DNA from: Desulfurobacteriaceae bacterium
GTDB taxonomy: Bacteria > Aquificota > Aquificia > Desulfurobacteriales > Desulfurobacteriaceae
DNA length: 64,000 bases
Direction: 5' to 3'
Assembly (NCBI GenBank): GCA_027051905.1
Contig: JALUGO010000009.1
Location: forward strand, 62,001 to 126,000
Shown here one piece after another: positions 25,149 through 34,140 of this stretch. The notes beneath the pieces are model-generated. The model had not been told where the DNA came from. It searched no databases and saw nothing but the letters and a program-made list of their open reading frames with translations. The stretch's first letter is position 1. Each line of letters starts with the position of its first letter. A program made the translations under genes and the position numbers.

Positions 25149-25180
25149 AGAATTTGGAACTTTGATGCTATGTTTGTGTT

Positions 25181-25888
25181 CTAATGTTGCATTGTTTTAA
25201 TACTTACAGCTACTTTTTTGATTGAAGTTAAAGGTAGAATGGATAGAGCTACAAAAACATTTGCTACAATTTCTAACGTTTCTTCCACGCTCCTTAAGAC
25301 GTGAATTACCTGATACTTTGAAAGGTGGAAGGCCCTCATAAAAAACTTCATATTTGTTCTTAAACCTTCGTAAAAGTCCATAGACTGACTGATAAAATAG
25401 AGAATATATCCCATACTCAGAAACACAAATGCTTTGTAATCTTTATTGTGCAGCAGATTCCTAGATACAAATATATACAAAGCAAGGAAGATTACAAAAA
25501 ACACGGGGCCATAAATTCCCTGCCAGTAGTAGCTGGAGAAAATACCTTTTAAAAGCCGTTTTCCTAAAAAGCTTCCTACTTGTTCATGAATCATTAACAA
25601 ATCGTCAAGTGCCAGATACAGAAAAAAATAGCCGAAAAATTTCCACTTTTTCGGGCTTGAATCTCCAGCTATTTTAACGTTGAGCAAAAGTAGAGATACT
25701 ACAAAAAAGCTAAAAGAGGAAAGCAAAGTTGGCAGATTTCTCTCTAAGGTTGGATTTAGATATTTACTGAAGAAAGGAATAACATACATGCCATTAAAAT
25801 AGGCTATTAAATCTACGAAGAATATTGCAAACGCTAAAAAGCAAATAAAAAGAATAAGTCTACTAAATCGTATTTCTATTTGAAACAC
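25181..25888 (-). CDS. Polytopic membrane protein of unknown function
   Basis: 235 residues with about six hydrophobic segments. A LALDDLLMIHE motif near residue 92 (acidic residues then HE at the membrane edge) recalls uncharacterised bacterial membrane proteins with a D-x4-HE signature. The gene is AT-rich compared with its neighbours and, with the adjacent lipoprotein, forms a low-GC patch. It stands alone between the usp pair (convergent) and a strong hairpin upstream. No function recognised. Confidence 0.55.
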   Translation of the reverse strand: MFQIEIRFSRLILFICFLAFAIFFVDLIAYFNGMYVIPFFSKYLNPTLERNLPTLLSSFSFFVVSLLLLNVKIAGDSSPKKWKFFGYFFLYLALDDLLMIHEQVGSFLGKRLLKGIFSSYYWQGIYGPVFFVIFLALYIFVSRNLLHNKDYKAFVFLSMGYILYFISQSMDFYEGLRTNMKFFMRAFHLSKYQVIHVLRSVEETLEIVANVFVALSILPLTSIKKVAVSIKTMQH

Positions 25889-25910
25889 TCCTTCCCCTAC
25901 CAGGTATGTA

Positions 25911-25938
25911 GCGGGGAAGACAATAGTGTCTTCCCCGC
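25911..25938 (-). terminator. Strong hairpin between lipoprotein and membrane-protein genes
   Basis: A perfect 12-bp inverted repeat, GCGGGGAAGACA (25911-25922) with TGTCTTCCCCGC (25927-25938), surrounds the loop ATAG. It lies just past the stop of the frameshifted lipoprotein. There is no T-run on either side, so termination efficiency is uncertain, but the stem is the strongest in this part of the window. Confidence 0.6.
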
Positions 25939-25948
25939 CAGCGCACAG

Positions 25949-26846
25949 TTATTCCCTGCTGCCAGAAGTTCCAGAGCCGCCTTCACCTCCGGTGCCACCA
26001 GAACCGGGAGTTGCAGATGCTCCCTCATCTTCGGATCTAACACAGATTTTTCCCATATCGTCAGTGTAGAAACAGAACCCGTTATGGCTTATATGAAGCA
26101 CAATGTCTCTTTTGCCATCCCCTTCATAAAGGTAGGGTGTCCCGTTTTCTACACTAAATGTTACATTGTCGTCTTCCATATCACCTTCGCAAGATACAAA
26201 TTCGGCGGTTATAGTTTTTTCAGTATCATTAATACTATTTAACTCGAAATAACAGCTACCAGACATATTTGGTCCATGGAATGCAATTTCTTTGTTGTCA
26301 AGCTTTTGAAGTGTTTCATTAAGAAGATCAAATATGGATCCTGAGAGATGTTCTTTTGCTTCTTCTAAATGTTCTTCCACTTTGGTTTTAATTTCTTCAG
26401 GTAGCTCATCCATTGTACAGTTCCATAGATGTATTTCTTTGTTCACTGTGATGTTATCACTCTTAACCTGAATCCCGTTATCTGGATTGCCATCACTATC
26501 AAGTGCCAGAAGGAATGCAGATATTATCAGAACGTTATTGGTATTATTACCAGCCAGCTCCACTGGAGTAATAATTTCTCCAGCCTCTGCTCTGCCCAGG
26601 ATAACTTTGCCTACTCTAAAATGTAATTTTATCTCCAGTTCTATACCTGAAGGTTCCGTTACCATCTGTTCTTCCAGACAGTCCTGTAGAAGTTGAATAT
26701 TCAACGTTAGCTACAGGGCTATCGTAAAATTGACCCGAGTTAGTTGTTTCACTGCTTGTACCACCACCTCCTCCACCTCCGCAGCTAGCAAGCAACCCCA
26801 TTGCCAGAATTAGCGATGCACCAAAGGTTCTCATTCTTTTTATCAT
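25949..26846 (-). pseudogene. Glycine-rich lipoprotein split by a +1 frameshift
   Basis: Two overlapping reading frames make one protein of about 297 residues. The first (26846 to 26616) has a signal peptide, lipobox LLASCGGGGGGG and a STGLSGRTDGNGTFRYRTGDKITF segment typical of surface lipoproteins. The natural continuation RVGKVILGRAEAGEIITPVELAG is in the next frame (ending at 25949). The break is ACA-TTT-TAG-A: dropping one T of the T4 run restores the family pattern. The tail is GSGGTGGEGGSG-like. A strong AAGGAGGTG site precedes the ATG. It is either a recent frameshift, a sequencing error, or +1 recoding at UUU-UAG. Confidence 0.7.
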
Positions 26847-26890
26847 TTTTACACCTCCTTATTTCTTTTTTTGTTTCTTGTGTGTAAAAA

Positions 26891-28249
26891 CTAACAAATT
26901 TTTTCAAGAATTTCTACGATGGCATCCCTGTAGGTTTTAACCATAAAGTCAATTTCTTTCTCACTTATTGCAAGGGGCGGCATTATAACAAGGACGGGGC
27001 CTAAAGGTCTGGTAAAAACTCCTTTCTCAATGATTCTTCTTGAAACTTTTCTTCCCACATCGTCTTTCCAGCTGAATCCCTCTTTCGTCTTTTTGTCTTT
27101 GACCAGCTCAACTCCAACCATAAAACCTTTTCCTCTTATATCTCCAACGTATTTGAGGGGGGAGAGCTCCTCCTTTAACTTCCTGTAGAGGTAATCAATC
27201 TTCTCCTTTAGTTCTTCAGGCCACCCCTTTTTCTCAAAGAGCTCAATGTTTTTAAGTGCTACTGCACAGCCAAGCTGATTCCCTGTAAAGGTGTGGCCGT
27301 GGAAAAAGGTCTTTCCGCTTCCGTAGTCCCCTCCCCAGAAAGCTCTATAAACTTCATCTGTTGCCATTGTAACCGCTAAAGGCATGTAACCTGCAGTTAA
27401 TCCCTTTGAAATTGCCATAATATCTGGAACGACACCTTCCCACTCACAGGCAAACATCTTTCCGGTTTTCCCAAATCCTGTTGCAACCTCGTCTAAGATG
27501 AGAAGAACACCGTATCTGTCGCAGAGCTCTCTCACTCCCCTTAAGAAGCCCTCCGGATGGACGATAATTCCTGCAGCAGCCTGAACTAAAGGCTCCATAA
27601 CAACAGCTGCAATCTCATCTCCGTGCTTTTTTAAAACCTCCTCTAACTTCTTTAAGGAGTAGTTCTTGCACTCTTCGGTGGTTCCGGGAAACCTGTAAGG
27701 GTGAGGGGCGGGGATTTTGTAGGTCTGGAACATGAGCTCTCTGAACATTGAGTGGAAAAGGTCTATTCCGCCAATGCTTACAGAGCCTATCGTGTCCCCG
27801 TGGTAGGCCTCCTCAAGCTTTACAAACTTCGTCCTCTTTTTTTCCCCTTTCAGCTGCCAGTACTGGTAGGCCATCTTTAAGGCAACTTCCATTGCCGTTG
27901 AGCCGTCGTCTGAGTAAAAGACGTGGTTCAAACCTTCAGGGGTTATCTCAACTAACTTCTTTGCAAGAAGAATTGACGGAACGTTTGCAAGACCTAAAAG
28001 GGTTGAGTGGGCAATCTTTCCCGCCTGTTCACAGAGTGCCTCGTTGAGCTCCTTGACGTTATGGCCGTGAACGTTGCACCAGATTGAGCCGACGGCGTCT
28101 AAGTATCTTCTTCCCTCTGTATCTATGAGCCAGCACCCCTCTCCCCTTTCAATAACGATAGGTTCGTGCTTTACATACTCGGCCATCTGGGTAAAGGGGT
28201 GCCAGACAAACTCTTTGTCCCACTCTTTTAGCTTTTCCGGGCTGGCCAT
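26891..28249 (-). CDS. bioA: Adenosylmethionine-8-amino-7-oxononanoate aminotransferase
   Basis: Biotin synthesis: converts KAPA to DAPA with SAM as amino donor, PLP-dependent. 452 residues. Motifs: FVWHPFTQMAEY near the start, YSDDGSTAMEVALKMA, LKEAYHGDTIGSVSIGG-type segment, LILDEVATGFGKTGKMFA and ISKGLTAGYMPLAVTMA with the PLP lysine. ATG at 28249 is chosen over GTG at 28267 because GGAGGAGAAG precedes it. It overlaps the upstream stop as TGATG. bioB lies far away at 52513. Confidence 0.95.
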   Translation of the reverse strand: MASPEKLKEWDKEFVWHPFTQMAEYVKHEPIVIERGEGCWLIDTEGRRYLDAVGSIWCNVHGHNVKELNEALCEQAGKIAHSTLLGLANVPSILLAKKLVEITPEGLNHVFYSDDGSTAMEVALKMAYQYWQLKGEKKRTKFVKLEEAYHGDTIGSVSIGGIDLFHSMFRELMFQTYKIPAPHPYRFPGTTEECKNYSLKKLEEVLKKHGDEIAAVVMEPLVQAAAGIIVHPEGFLRGVRELCDRYGVLLILDEVATGFGKTGKMFACEWEGVVPDIMAISKGLTAGYMPLAVTMATDEVYRAFWGGDYGSGKTFFHGHTFTGNQLGCAVALKNIELFEKKGWPEELKEKIDYLYRKLKEELSPLKYVGDIRGKGFMVGVELVKDKKTKEGFSWKDDVGRKVSRRIIEKGVFTRPLGPVLVIMPPLAISEKEIDFMVKTYRDAIVEILEKIC

Positions 28250-28485
28250 CACTTCTCCTCCTGCCACTGTTTAACGTAAATATATCCACTCCAAGGAGAA
28301 GTTCTTTTGAGCCAGCCCAGAACTCTTATTTTGAGGGGAGCTCCCTTCCTCTTTCTTACCTCCTTTAAAATTTCTTCTGCAGCGCTTTCAGGGGAAACCC
28401 TGTAACTCCTGCGGCACTTACACTCCGGGTTGACAACGAGGTAAACTGCTCCGGGAATAATTTCAACAGCACCCCGGAGCTCCAC
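28249..28485 (-). CDS. Small protein with a CKC motif, unknown function
   Basis: 78 residues, soluble and basic, with VNPECKCRRSYRVSP near residue 20 and a helical SAAEEILKEVRKRKG. GTG start overlapping the upstream stop by one base (TAGTG). The end overlaps the bioA start. It is thus tightly coupled between a large envelope protein and bioA, although neither suggests a function. Not recognised. Confidence 0.5.
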   Translation of the reverse strand: MELRGAVEIIPGAVYLVVNPECKCRRSYRVSPESAAEEILKEVRKRKGAPLKIRVLGWLKRTSPWSGYIYVKQWQEEK

Positions 28486-30923
28486 TACTTTCCCCTATTG
28501 CACTCCTTCAGAACTTTTATCTCAACCCGCCTGTTTTTCGCCCTGTGTTCCGGCGTGTCGTTCGGGTAGAGGGGTTTCGTTTCACCATATCCTATGACCG
28601 TTATTTCTTCCTTCGGTATTCCCTTTGCTATCAGGTAGTTGGCAACGGACTGTGCCCTCTCTTTAGAGAGCTTCAGGTTGTATTTTTCAGAACCTACGTT
28701 ATCCGTATGCCCTTCTACAACTATCTTCTGGTAGTCCATTCCAGAAAGGATGGAGTAGATCGTGTCAAGGAGCTTCATGGCTTCAGGCTTCAGTTGGTAG
28801 CTATTGAAGTCAAAGAGAATTCCTGAGCCCATCGTTATCTTTGTTTCACACTGAGACTCTTCTATCTTTGCAGGGGCAAACTCCCTTATGTCAAAAGGGA
28901 CTTCTCTTCCGTTCTTTATAAGTGAGAGAACTAAAGCTACCTGATACCTTGGCCCCTGGAAGTATTGAACCTCAACTGTGTGAAAGCCTTTTGTGAGCTT
29001 TACACTTCCAGTTTTCTTTGTTGGAGGGTGGATTCCATCGTTGTCTATAACGGTTTTGCCATCAATTATCAGCTTTGCCCCGTCGTCGCTGAGGAGAGAG
29101 AACGTGTAGGTTCTTGTTTCAGGGATAAAGATTTTCCCCTTGTAGTCTATTGCGAACCACTCAAACCGGTTTGAAACTCCCGGAAACCCGGTGCTGAAGT
29201 CCCTTGGAGTGATGTTTAGAACGGCTGAGTATATCTTCCCTATGGGTTTCAGTTTTGAGAAGTCTGGAAGTCTATCTGTTCCTGGCGGTATTGCGTATAT
29301 GGTTCCTTCAAATACAAATGGGTTTTCCTTCGTTGAGCCAAAGGAACTCCCTTCAGGGATATTCTCTGGAGCTTCTTTCCTGTAAATTTCTGCAATCTTT
29401 TCCGGCGTTAAGGGGTAGTTGTAAATTCTCAGCTCATCAATGGCTCCCTTAAAGTCCGGGTCGTTAAAGCACCAGTTGGAATGACCTATAAAGTTGCTTT
29501 CCCTTTCTACGTTTGCTACAGAGTTGCCGGTCTTTTCTGCTTTGAGCTGGCCGTTTGTGTAAATTCTCATCTTCCCTGTTCTGTTGTCTATAGTTGCACA
29601 GTAAAACTGCCACTTTCCGTTGACGATTCCCGGGTATGTTAGCCTTCCAGCAGATCTGTTGTAGTCTCCGTTGCTGTTTACCCAGCTTTCAAGATCTATT
29701 CTGTTTGTATCGGCCAGCCGTCCGAAAACAACGTTGTATCCGCCTTTTTCTCCAGTTGTTTTTCCAAGATCTACTATCTTTTCATACCAGCGGTTGTCTT
29801 CAAACTTTACCCAGCTACAGATTGTAATTCCTCTGCTCCAGACCCTTCCAATTTTGGGAACTGCTATGTAGTCTCCTCCTGGTTTTCCACAACCGTTGTC
29901 CCTGTCAGAAGCGTTGAAGTAAAGAGCTTTTCCCTTTACTCCTTTTACGCAGACGGGAGCTCCCACAACCGTCCCATCGTATCTGTTTCCAGAGGCGTCT
30001 TTAGCTGTGCAGTCGTCAAAGGGATAGTAGATGAGGAGCTTCTTTTCAGCCTGAGGGATTTCTCCCTCTCTAGCAAGGGGAGTGCAGTCTCCCAGTCCTC
30101 TAACCCTTGAGTCTGCCTCTCCGTTCATGGAAACTCTCCAGAATGAGGTATGGAAAGGGGCTGGAGAGAGCTGAACGAGTCTTTTAAACTCGTAAGTTCC
30201 AGGTTTTTCGGCTTTAAAGCCGTTCTCTATTAATCTTTCAACATTCCAATGGTTGTCCCTTATCTCTATCTCCGATTTAACGTATCCGGGAGTATTTACC
30301 TTCACCTTTCCGGTAAGGAGAAATCCGCTACCTTGTCTGAAAGCTTCATAGCTCAGAATTCTTAAGTTTTTGTTTGGGGGAGTTTCCTCCCCTTCCTGGT
30401 AGAAAGTAAAGGCTCCGTCGTTGTATGCTCTATCGGCTCCGGTGGCGTCCTCAAACTGGAAGTAGTAGAGGTGTTTTCCCTTTTTAAAGGCTTTGAAAAA
30501 TCGTGGATCCTGTGAAGATACGGGTCCCATCCACCTGCCGTCCCAGTGGGTTTTGACGAGGAACCGAACTCTGTCTCCCTTCTTTAAGCCTTCAATGGGG
30601 ATGGGAGCTCCCACCGGCGGTCTTGGTCCGGCAAACTCAACTAAAAATACCGGTTTGCCGTTATTTACCTGATAGTAGATTCTGGAGCAGGCTGCAGCGT
30701 CAAACCATTCCATTTTGAAGAACCAGGGCTTTGAAATGTCGTCTATTACGACTTCTCCTGAAATTGGTCTTTCTCTGACTGCCTGTTGAACTTCTTTAGC
30801 CCGTTTCTGGATCTCTTGAACCTGTTTTATTGCTTCCTCAAACCTGCCAATGTCAAAGCCGCCTGCAAAAGCAGAAAAGGGTAGAAATAAAAAAAGTGTT
30901 AGGGAAAAATGGGAAAGTTTCAA
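28485..30923 (-). CDS. Large envelope protein: LamG-like and PA14-like modules with C-terminal OmpA peptidoglycan-binding domain
   Basis: 812 residues with a Sec signal peptide (SLTLFLFLPFSAFAG). Module order: N-terminal beta domain (about 35-180), a concanavalin/LamG-like lectin domain (about 305-515: DASGNRYDGTVVG ... ITICSWVKFED), a PA14-like domain (about 565-690: YTFSLLSDDGAKLIIDGK), and an OmpA domain (about 700-805: LFDFNSYQLKPEA, VVEGHTDNVGSEKYN-LSKERA, NRRVEIKV). The OmpA domain should anchor it to peptidoglycan while the lectin modules bind glycans outside. The TTG start at 30923 is preferred because GGAGGGGG lies 5 bp upstream; in-frame ATGs at 30938/30947 lack a site. Domain calls are by pattern. 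Confidence 0.8.
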   Translation of the reverse strand: MKLSHFSLTLFLFLPFSAFAGGFDIGRFEEAIKQVQEIQKRAKEVQQAVRERPISGEVVIDDISKPWFFKMEWFDAAACSRIYYQVNNGKPVFLVEFAGPRPPVGAPIPIEGLKKGDRVRFLVKTHWDGRWMGPVSSQDPRFFKAFKKGKHLYYFQFEDATGADRAYNDGAFTFYQEGEETPPNKNLRILSYEAFRQGSGFLLTGKVKVNTPGYVKSEIEIRDNHWNVERLIENGFKAEKPGTYEFKRLVQLSPAPFHTSFWRVSMNGEADSRVRGLGDCTPLAREGEIPQAEKKLLIYYPFDDCTAKDASGNRYDGTVVGAPVCVKGVKGKALYFNASDRDNGCGKPGGDYIAVPKIGRVWSRGITICSWVKFEDNRWYEKIVDLGKTTGEKGGYNVVFGRLADTNRIDLESWVNSNGDYNRSAGRLTYPGIVNGKWQFYCATIDNRTGKMRIYTNGQLKAEKTGNSVANVERESNFIGHSNWCFNDPDFKGAIDELRIYNYPLTPEKIAEIYRKEAPENIPEGSSFGSTKENPFVFEGTIYAIPPGTDRLPDFSKLKPIGKIYSAVLNITPRDFSTGFPGVSNRFEWFAIDYKGKIFIPETRTYTFSLLSDDGAKLIIDGKTVIDNDGIHPPTKKTGSVKLTKGFHTVEVQYFQGPRYQVALVLSLIKNGREVPFDIREFAPAKIEESQCETKITMGSGILFDFNSYQLKPEAMKLLDTIYSILSGMDYQKIVVEGHTDNVGSEKYNLKLSKERAQSVANYLIAKGIPKEEITVIGYGETKPLYPNDTPEHRAKNRRVEIKVLKECNRGK

Positions 30924-30962
30924 CGTTTCCCCCTCCATACGGTTCAATTTTTAACTTATTGT

Positions 30963-31382
30963 TTACTTTTCAGAATTGCCAATGGGCTTATCAAGGAAGT
31001 AGGCCTGACCGACAAAGAGCGCCACTACTGTTTTGTCTTCTTTCCTTACGATTACCTCGTAAACGCCTACTCTCCTGCTTCTGTTGACTTCTTTTGCCTC
31101 TGCTATGAGCTTTTCTCCTTTTAAAGTAGGTTTTGTAAAGTTAATGTTTGCTGATGTTACAAGTGCAACGTTCCCGTAGCTGTTAGAGGCAACTGCAAAG
31201 GCAAAGTCTGCAAGAGAGAAAATTACTCCTCCCTGGCACACTCCAGCTGCGTTGAGCATTGAGTCGTTTACGGAGAGCTCCACAAGAGCATACCCTTCTT
31301 TCATCTCTTTAACTTTCATTCCGAAAGTTTTTGCAACTCTGTCGTTTTCCTCCATAAACTTTGCAATCTCTTCCGGTTTCAA
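30963..31382 (-). CDS. PaaI-type hotdog-fold acyl-CoA thioesterase
   Basis: 139 residues. The hotdog signature LNAAGVCQGGVIFSLADFAFAVASNSYG (about 43-70) carries the catalytic-type segment G-x-(I/V)-(F)-(S/T)-L-A-D of PaaI enzymes, which hydrolyse acyl- or phenylacetyl-CoA esters. The start is TTG with an AGGAG site. It lies alone between the kor terminator and the envelope-protein gene. Substrate unknown. Confidence 0.85.
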   Translation of the reverse strand: MKPEEIAKFMEENDRVAKTFGMKVKEMKEGYALVELSVNDSMLNAAGVCQGGVIFSLADFAFAVASNSYGNVALVTSANINFTKPTLKGEKLIAEAKEVNRSRRVGVYEVIVRKEDKTVVALFVGQAYFLDKPIGNSEK

Positions 31383-31461
31383 GGCTTTTTCTCCTGATGG
31401 GTTTCAAAAATTATAGACCGAGTATTGAAAAGTTTTGATTTTGAGAGGGGGAAATGTGAGG

Positions 31462-31485
31462 AAAGGGGGAGGGAGCTCCCCCTTT
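31462..31485 (-). terminator. Hairpin terminator at the end of the suc-kor operon
   Basis: A perfect 10-bp stem (31462-31471 with 31476-31485), four-base loop, just beyond the korC stop at 31492. On the minus strand the 3' arm ends in TTT. It also contains the GGAGCTCC octamer. Confidence 0.65.
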
Positions 31486-31491
31486 TGGAGT

Positions 31492-32118
31492 TTAAGCCTT
31501 CTGGAGGGCAGCCTTTCCTATCTTTACCCCTTCTTGGAAAGCTGTTTTGTTGAGGTCAATGAAACGTTTTGGAACGCTCTTTTCAATAGCCTTGAGGAAA
31601 GACTCCTCAGAGATAAGGGGCTTTCCGTCAAACTGGAGAGATGTTGCAACCTGGAAAACTCCAAGGGCAACGATGTTCATAACCTGTCTTCTTCCAAGGC
31701 CTTCTGCTGCGGTCCTTGCAATAGGAGCAGAGACAACCCTGTACATGTTGCAGTCAAGGTCACACTGAACGAGGTCTTCGTCAACTATTACAAGAGCTCC
31801 CGGCTTAACGTTAACTAAAACATCTGCCGTATTCTCTCCACATTCAGGGTCTAACCTTACAGGTTTACCCTTAACCATCTCATCGTAGGCTTCCTGAGAC
31901 TGAATGATAACCGCATCAAGCTCTGTTACCTGGGGGAAGTCAATCGGCTGGTCTGAGATTACAACGTCTCCAAGAGACGTTCCGCTCCTCATTGCAGCGC
32001 CGTAGGTTGCCGTTTGAGTAGCCCAGAGCCCTTCCTCGGCGGCAGCTGTTGCAAGAACAACCGCAGCAAGGATTGAACCTTGCCCGGCAGAACCTATAAC
32101 CCTAACCTCATACCTCAT
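31492..32118 (-). CDS. korC: 2-oxoglutarate:ferredoxin oxidoreductase, gamma subunit
   Basis: 208 residues. Gamma-domain pattern VIGSAGQGSILAAVVLATAAAEEGLWATQTATYGAAMRSG, the G-x-G-G-Q-G-like opening and R-G contact motif of 2-oxoacid:ferredoxin oxidoreductases. It is the last gene of sucC-sucD-korD-korA-korB-korC, overlapping korB by 4 bp, and is followed by a terminator. Assignment to 2-oxoglutarate rests on linkage to sucCD; sequence alone would fit other 2-oxoacids. Confidence 0.85.
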   Translation of the reverse strand: MRYEVRVIGSAGQGSILAAVVLATAAAEEGLWATQTATYGAAMRSGTSLGDVVISDQPIDFPQVTELDAVIIQSQEAYDEMVKGKPVRLDPECGENTADVLVNVKPGALVIVDEDLVQCDLDCNMYRVVSAPIARTAAEGLGRRQVMNIVALGVFQVATSLQFDGKPLISEESFLKAIEKSVPKRFIDLNKTAFQEGVKIGKAALQKA

Positions 32119-32966
32119 TTCTCACCTCCGGAAAGCTGCTTAACCCTGTTCCAGTAAACCTCTGTGTACTCAGGTCTTGAGTCGTCGTGGTAGAGAACAC
32201 CCCTTGGGAGCTTTCCAGCCCTTTTCTCCTCAGGAAGCTTCTCCCAGGCCTTAACGGGAATTGTGTTCTCCTTGAGCCACATGTACATTTCTTCAAAGGT
32301 CATCCTGTTCTTCCTTCCGTAGATAATCGTACACGGAGAGAGGACTTCAATAAACGAGAAACCTTTATGCTTTATGCCGTCCTGGATCAGTTTCTTAAGC
32401 TCTGTAACGTGGTATGCGGTTCCCCTTGCAACGTAAGTTGCTCCGGCAGCCTTTGCAAGCTCTGCAACGTCAAAGTTTGGCTCGTAGTTTCCTCCGGGAG
32501 TTGTTGTAGTCTGTGAGCCGAGGGGAGTTGTTGGTGAAACCTGACCGTGGGTCATTCCGTAGATCCAGTTGTTAATCATTACAACAGTTACGTCAATGTT
32601 CCTACGGGCTGCGTGGATGAAGTGGTTCCCACCGATTGCAAAGCAGTCTCCGTCTCCCGTAAAAACAATCGTTGTAAGTTCTGGCTTAAAGAGTTTAAGC
32701 CCTGTTGCGAATGCTAAAGCCCTTCCGTGGGTTGTGTGGAGAGTAAATCCGTCAAAGTAACCGGGAGTCCTTGAGGAACAGCCAATACCTGAGACCATTG
32801 CAACCTGGTCGTTGTCAATTCCAAGGTCGTAGAGGGCCATGCAGGTTGCTTTTAGTGCCTGGCCGATTCCACACCCCGGGCACCAGATTGTTGGGAGTTT
32901 GTCAAGCCTTAAGTATTTAAAGTAGGACTCCTTCTTCTCAAGAACCTTCTCAAAGGGAACGTTCAT
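32115..32966 (-). CDS. korB: 2-oxoglutarate:ferredoxin oxidoreductase, beta subunit (TPP-binding)
   Basis: 283 residues. WCPGCGIGQALKA near residue 28 holds the proximal [4Fe-4S] cysteines. The thiamine-diphosphate motif is FTGDGDCFAIGGNHFIHAARRN ... INNWIYGMTHGQ at about 100-140. A further Cys of the cluster is in SPCTIIYG near residue 215. The subunit catalyses reversible carboxylation of succinyl-CoA with reduced ferredoxin when paired with korA. Good GGAGGTAAG site. Confidence 0.88.
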   Translation of the reverse strand: MNVPFEKVLEKKESYFKYLRLDKLPTIWCPGCGIGQALKATCMALYDLGIDNDQVAMVSGIGCSSRTPGYFDGFTLHTTHGRALAFATGLKLFKPELTTIVFTGDGDCFAIGGNHFIHAARRNIDVTVVMINNWIYGMTHGQVSPTTPLGSQTTTTPGGNYEPNFDVAELAKAAGATYVARGTAYHVTELKKLIQDGIKHKGFSFIEVLSPCTIIYGRKNRMTFEEMYMWLKENTIPVKAWEKLPEEKRAGKLPRGVLYHDDSRPEYTEVYWNRVKQLSGGEK

Positions 32967-32977
32967 TACTTACCTCC

Positions 32978-34129
32978 TTAAACTCTTGCTTTTACGATCT
33001 CCTCAAGTTTTGAGAGGATCTCAGCCGGGTAGATAACCTTACCGTTTGCTCTGTTGAGCCTGTAAACGGGGGCTTCTCCCTTAGCGCACCTTTCAACTTC
33101 AAGGACGTATTGCCCCATGTTGAGCTCTGGAACTAAGATTGCGTTTACGTGTTTTGCCAGCTTGTTGAGGGTCTCTTCCGGAGATGGCCAGATGGTTACA
33201 ACCCTCAAAAGGCCTGCTTTGATTCCCTTCTCCCTTGCCATGTCAACGGCAGTCTTTGCAGCCCTTGCAGTTGTTCCAAAGGCCACAATTGCTACTTCAG
33301 CGTCGTCTAACTTGTACTCCTCGTTCTTCTCCATCTCAGGCTGATTTCTCTTAACCTTCCTGATTAGCCTTTCAATAAGCTCCTCGCACATCTCAGGGTT
33401 TGTTGTCGGGAAGCCTGTGTAGTCGTGGTGAAGACCTGTTGCGTGTCCCCTGTATCCCGGTGTTCCGTATGGAGCTATTGCTGGAACGTCGTCCTCTCCG
33501 GGCTTGTAGGGGAGATACTCCTCAGGTGGAACGTCGGGCATCTTCCTGTTCCAGATCTCAACCTTGTCTGGTGTAAACTGTTCCATATCAACAGTTTCTC
33601 TCATGTGGCCAAGGACTTCGTCTAAGAGGAGAACAACGGGAGTTCTGAGCCTCTCTGCCCAGTTGAAAGCCCTAATTGTTTCTTCCATTATCTCCTGAAC
33701 GTTTCCAGGGTAAAAGACGGGAATGAGCTTGTCTCCGTGGGTTCCCCACAAAGACTGCATAATCTCCTGCTGGCCGATCTGAGTTGGAAGACCTGTTGAC
33801 GGGCCGCCCCTCTGAACGTTTACTACAACGCAGGGAGCTTCAACCATAAATGCATAGCCGAGGTTCTCCTGCTTTAAAGAGAAACCGGGGCCAGAGGTTG
33901 CTGTCATTGCCTTTGCGCCGGCAAAAGAGGCTCCAACGATAGCTGCCATAGAGGCTATCTCGTCCTCCATCTGGATGAAGGCTCCTCCGTGACGGGGCAG
34001 GAGCTCCGCCATCCTCTCAGCAATCTCAGAAGATGGTGTAATCGGATAACCTGCGTAAAACCTGCAGCCTGCAAGAATTGCAGCCTCTGCACAGGCGTGG
34101 TTTCCATACTTAAGCTCAAGCTTTGCCAT
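32978..34129 (-). CDS. korA: 2-oxoglutarate:ferredoxin oxidoreductase, alpha subunit
   Basis: 383 residues from the chosen ATG. Opening LKYGNHACAEAAILAGCRFYAGYPITPSSEIAERMA, then QMEDEIASMAAIVGASFAGAKAMTATSGPGFSLKQENLGYA, the conserved pyrimidine-binding and CoA-site region of alpha subunits. An in-frame extension to 34204 is rejected because it runs over korD and lacks a ribosome site, whereas GGGAGGAAAGT precedes 34129. It forms the alpha-beta-gamma-delta enzyme of the reductive TCA cycle with its neighbours. Confidence 0.9.
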   Translation of the reverse strand: MAKLELKYGNHACAEAAILAGCRFYAGYPITPSSEIAERMAELLPRHGGAFIQMEDEIASMAAIVGASFAGAKAMTATSGPGFSLKQENLGYAFMVEAPCVVVNVQRGGPSTGLPTQIGQQEIMQSLWGTHGDKLIPVFYPGNVQEIMEETIRAFNWAERLRTPVVLLLDEVLGHMRETVDMEQFTPDKVEIWNRKMPDVPPEEYLPYKPGEDDVPAIAPYGTPGYRGHATGLHHDYTGFPTTNPEMCEELIERLIRKVKRNQPEMEKNEEYKLDDAEVAIVAFGTTARAAKTAVDMAREKGIKAGLLRVVTIWPSPEETLNKLAKHVNAILVPELNMGQYVLEVERCAKGEAPVYRLNRANGKVIYPAEILSKLEEIVKARV

Positions 34130-34140
34130 ACTTTCCTCCC

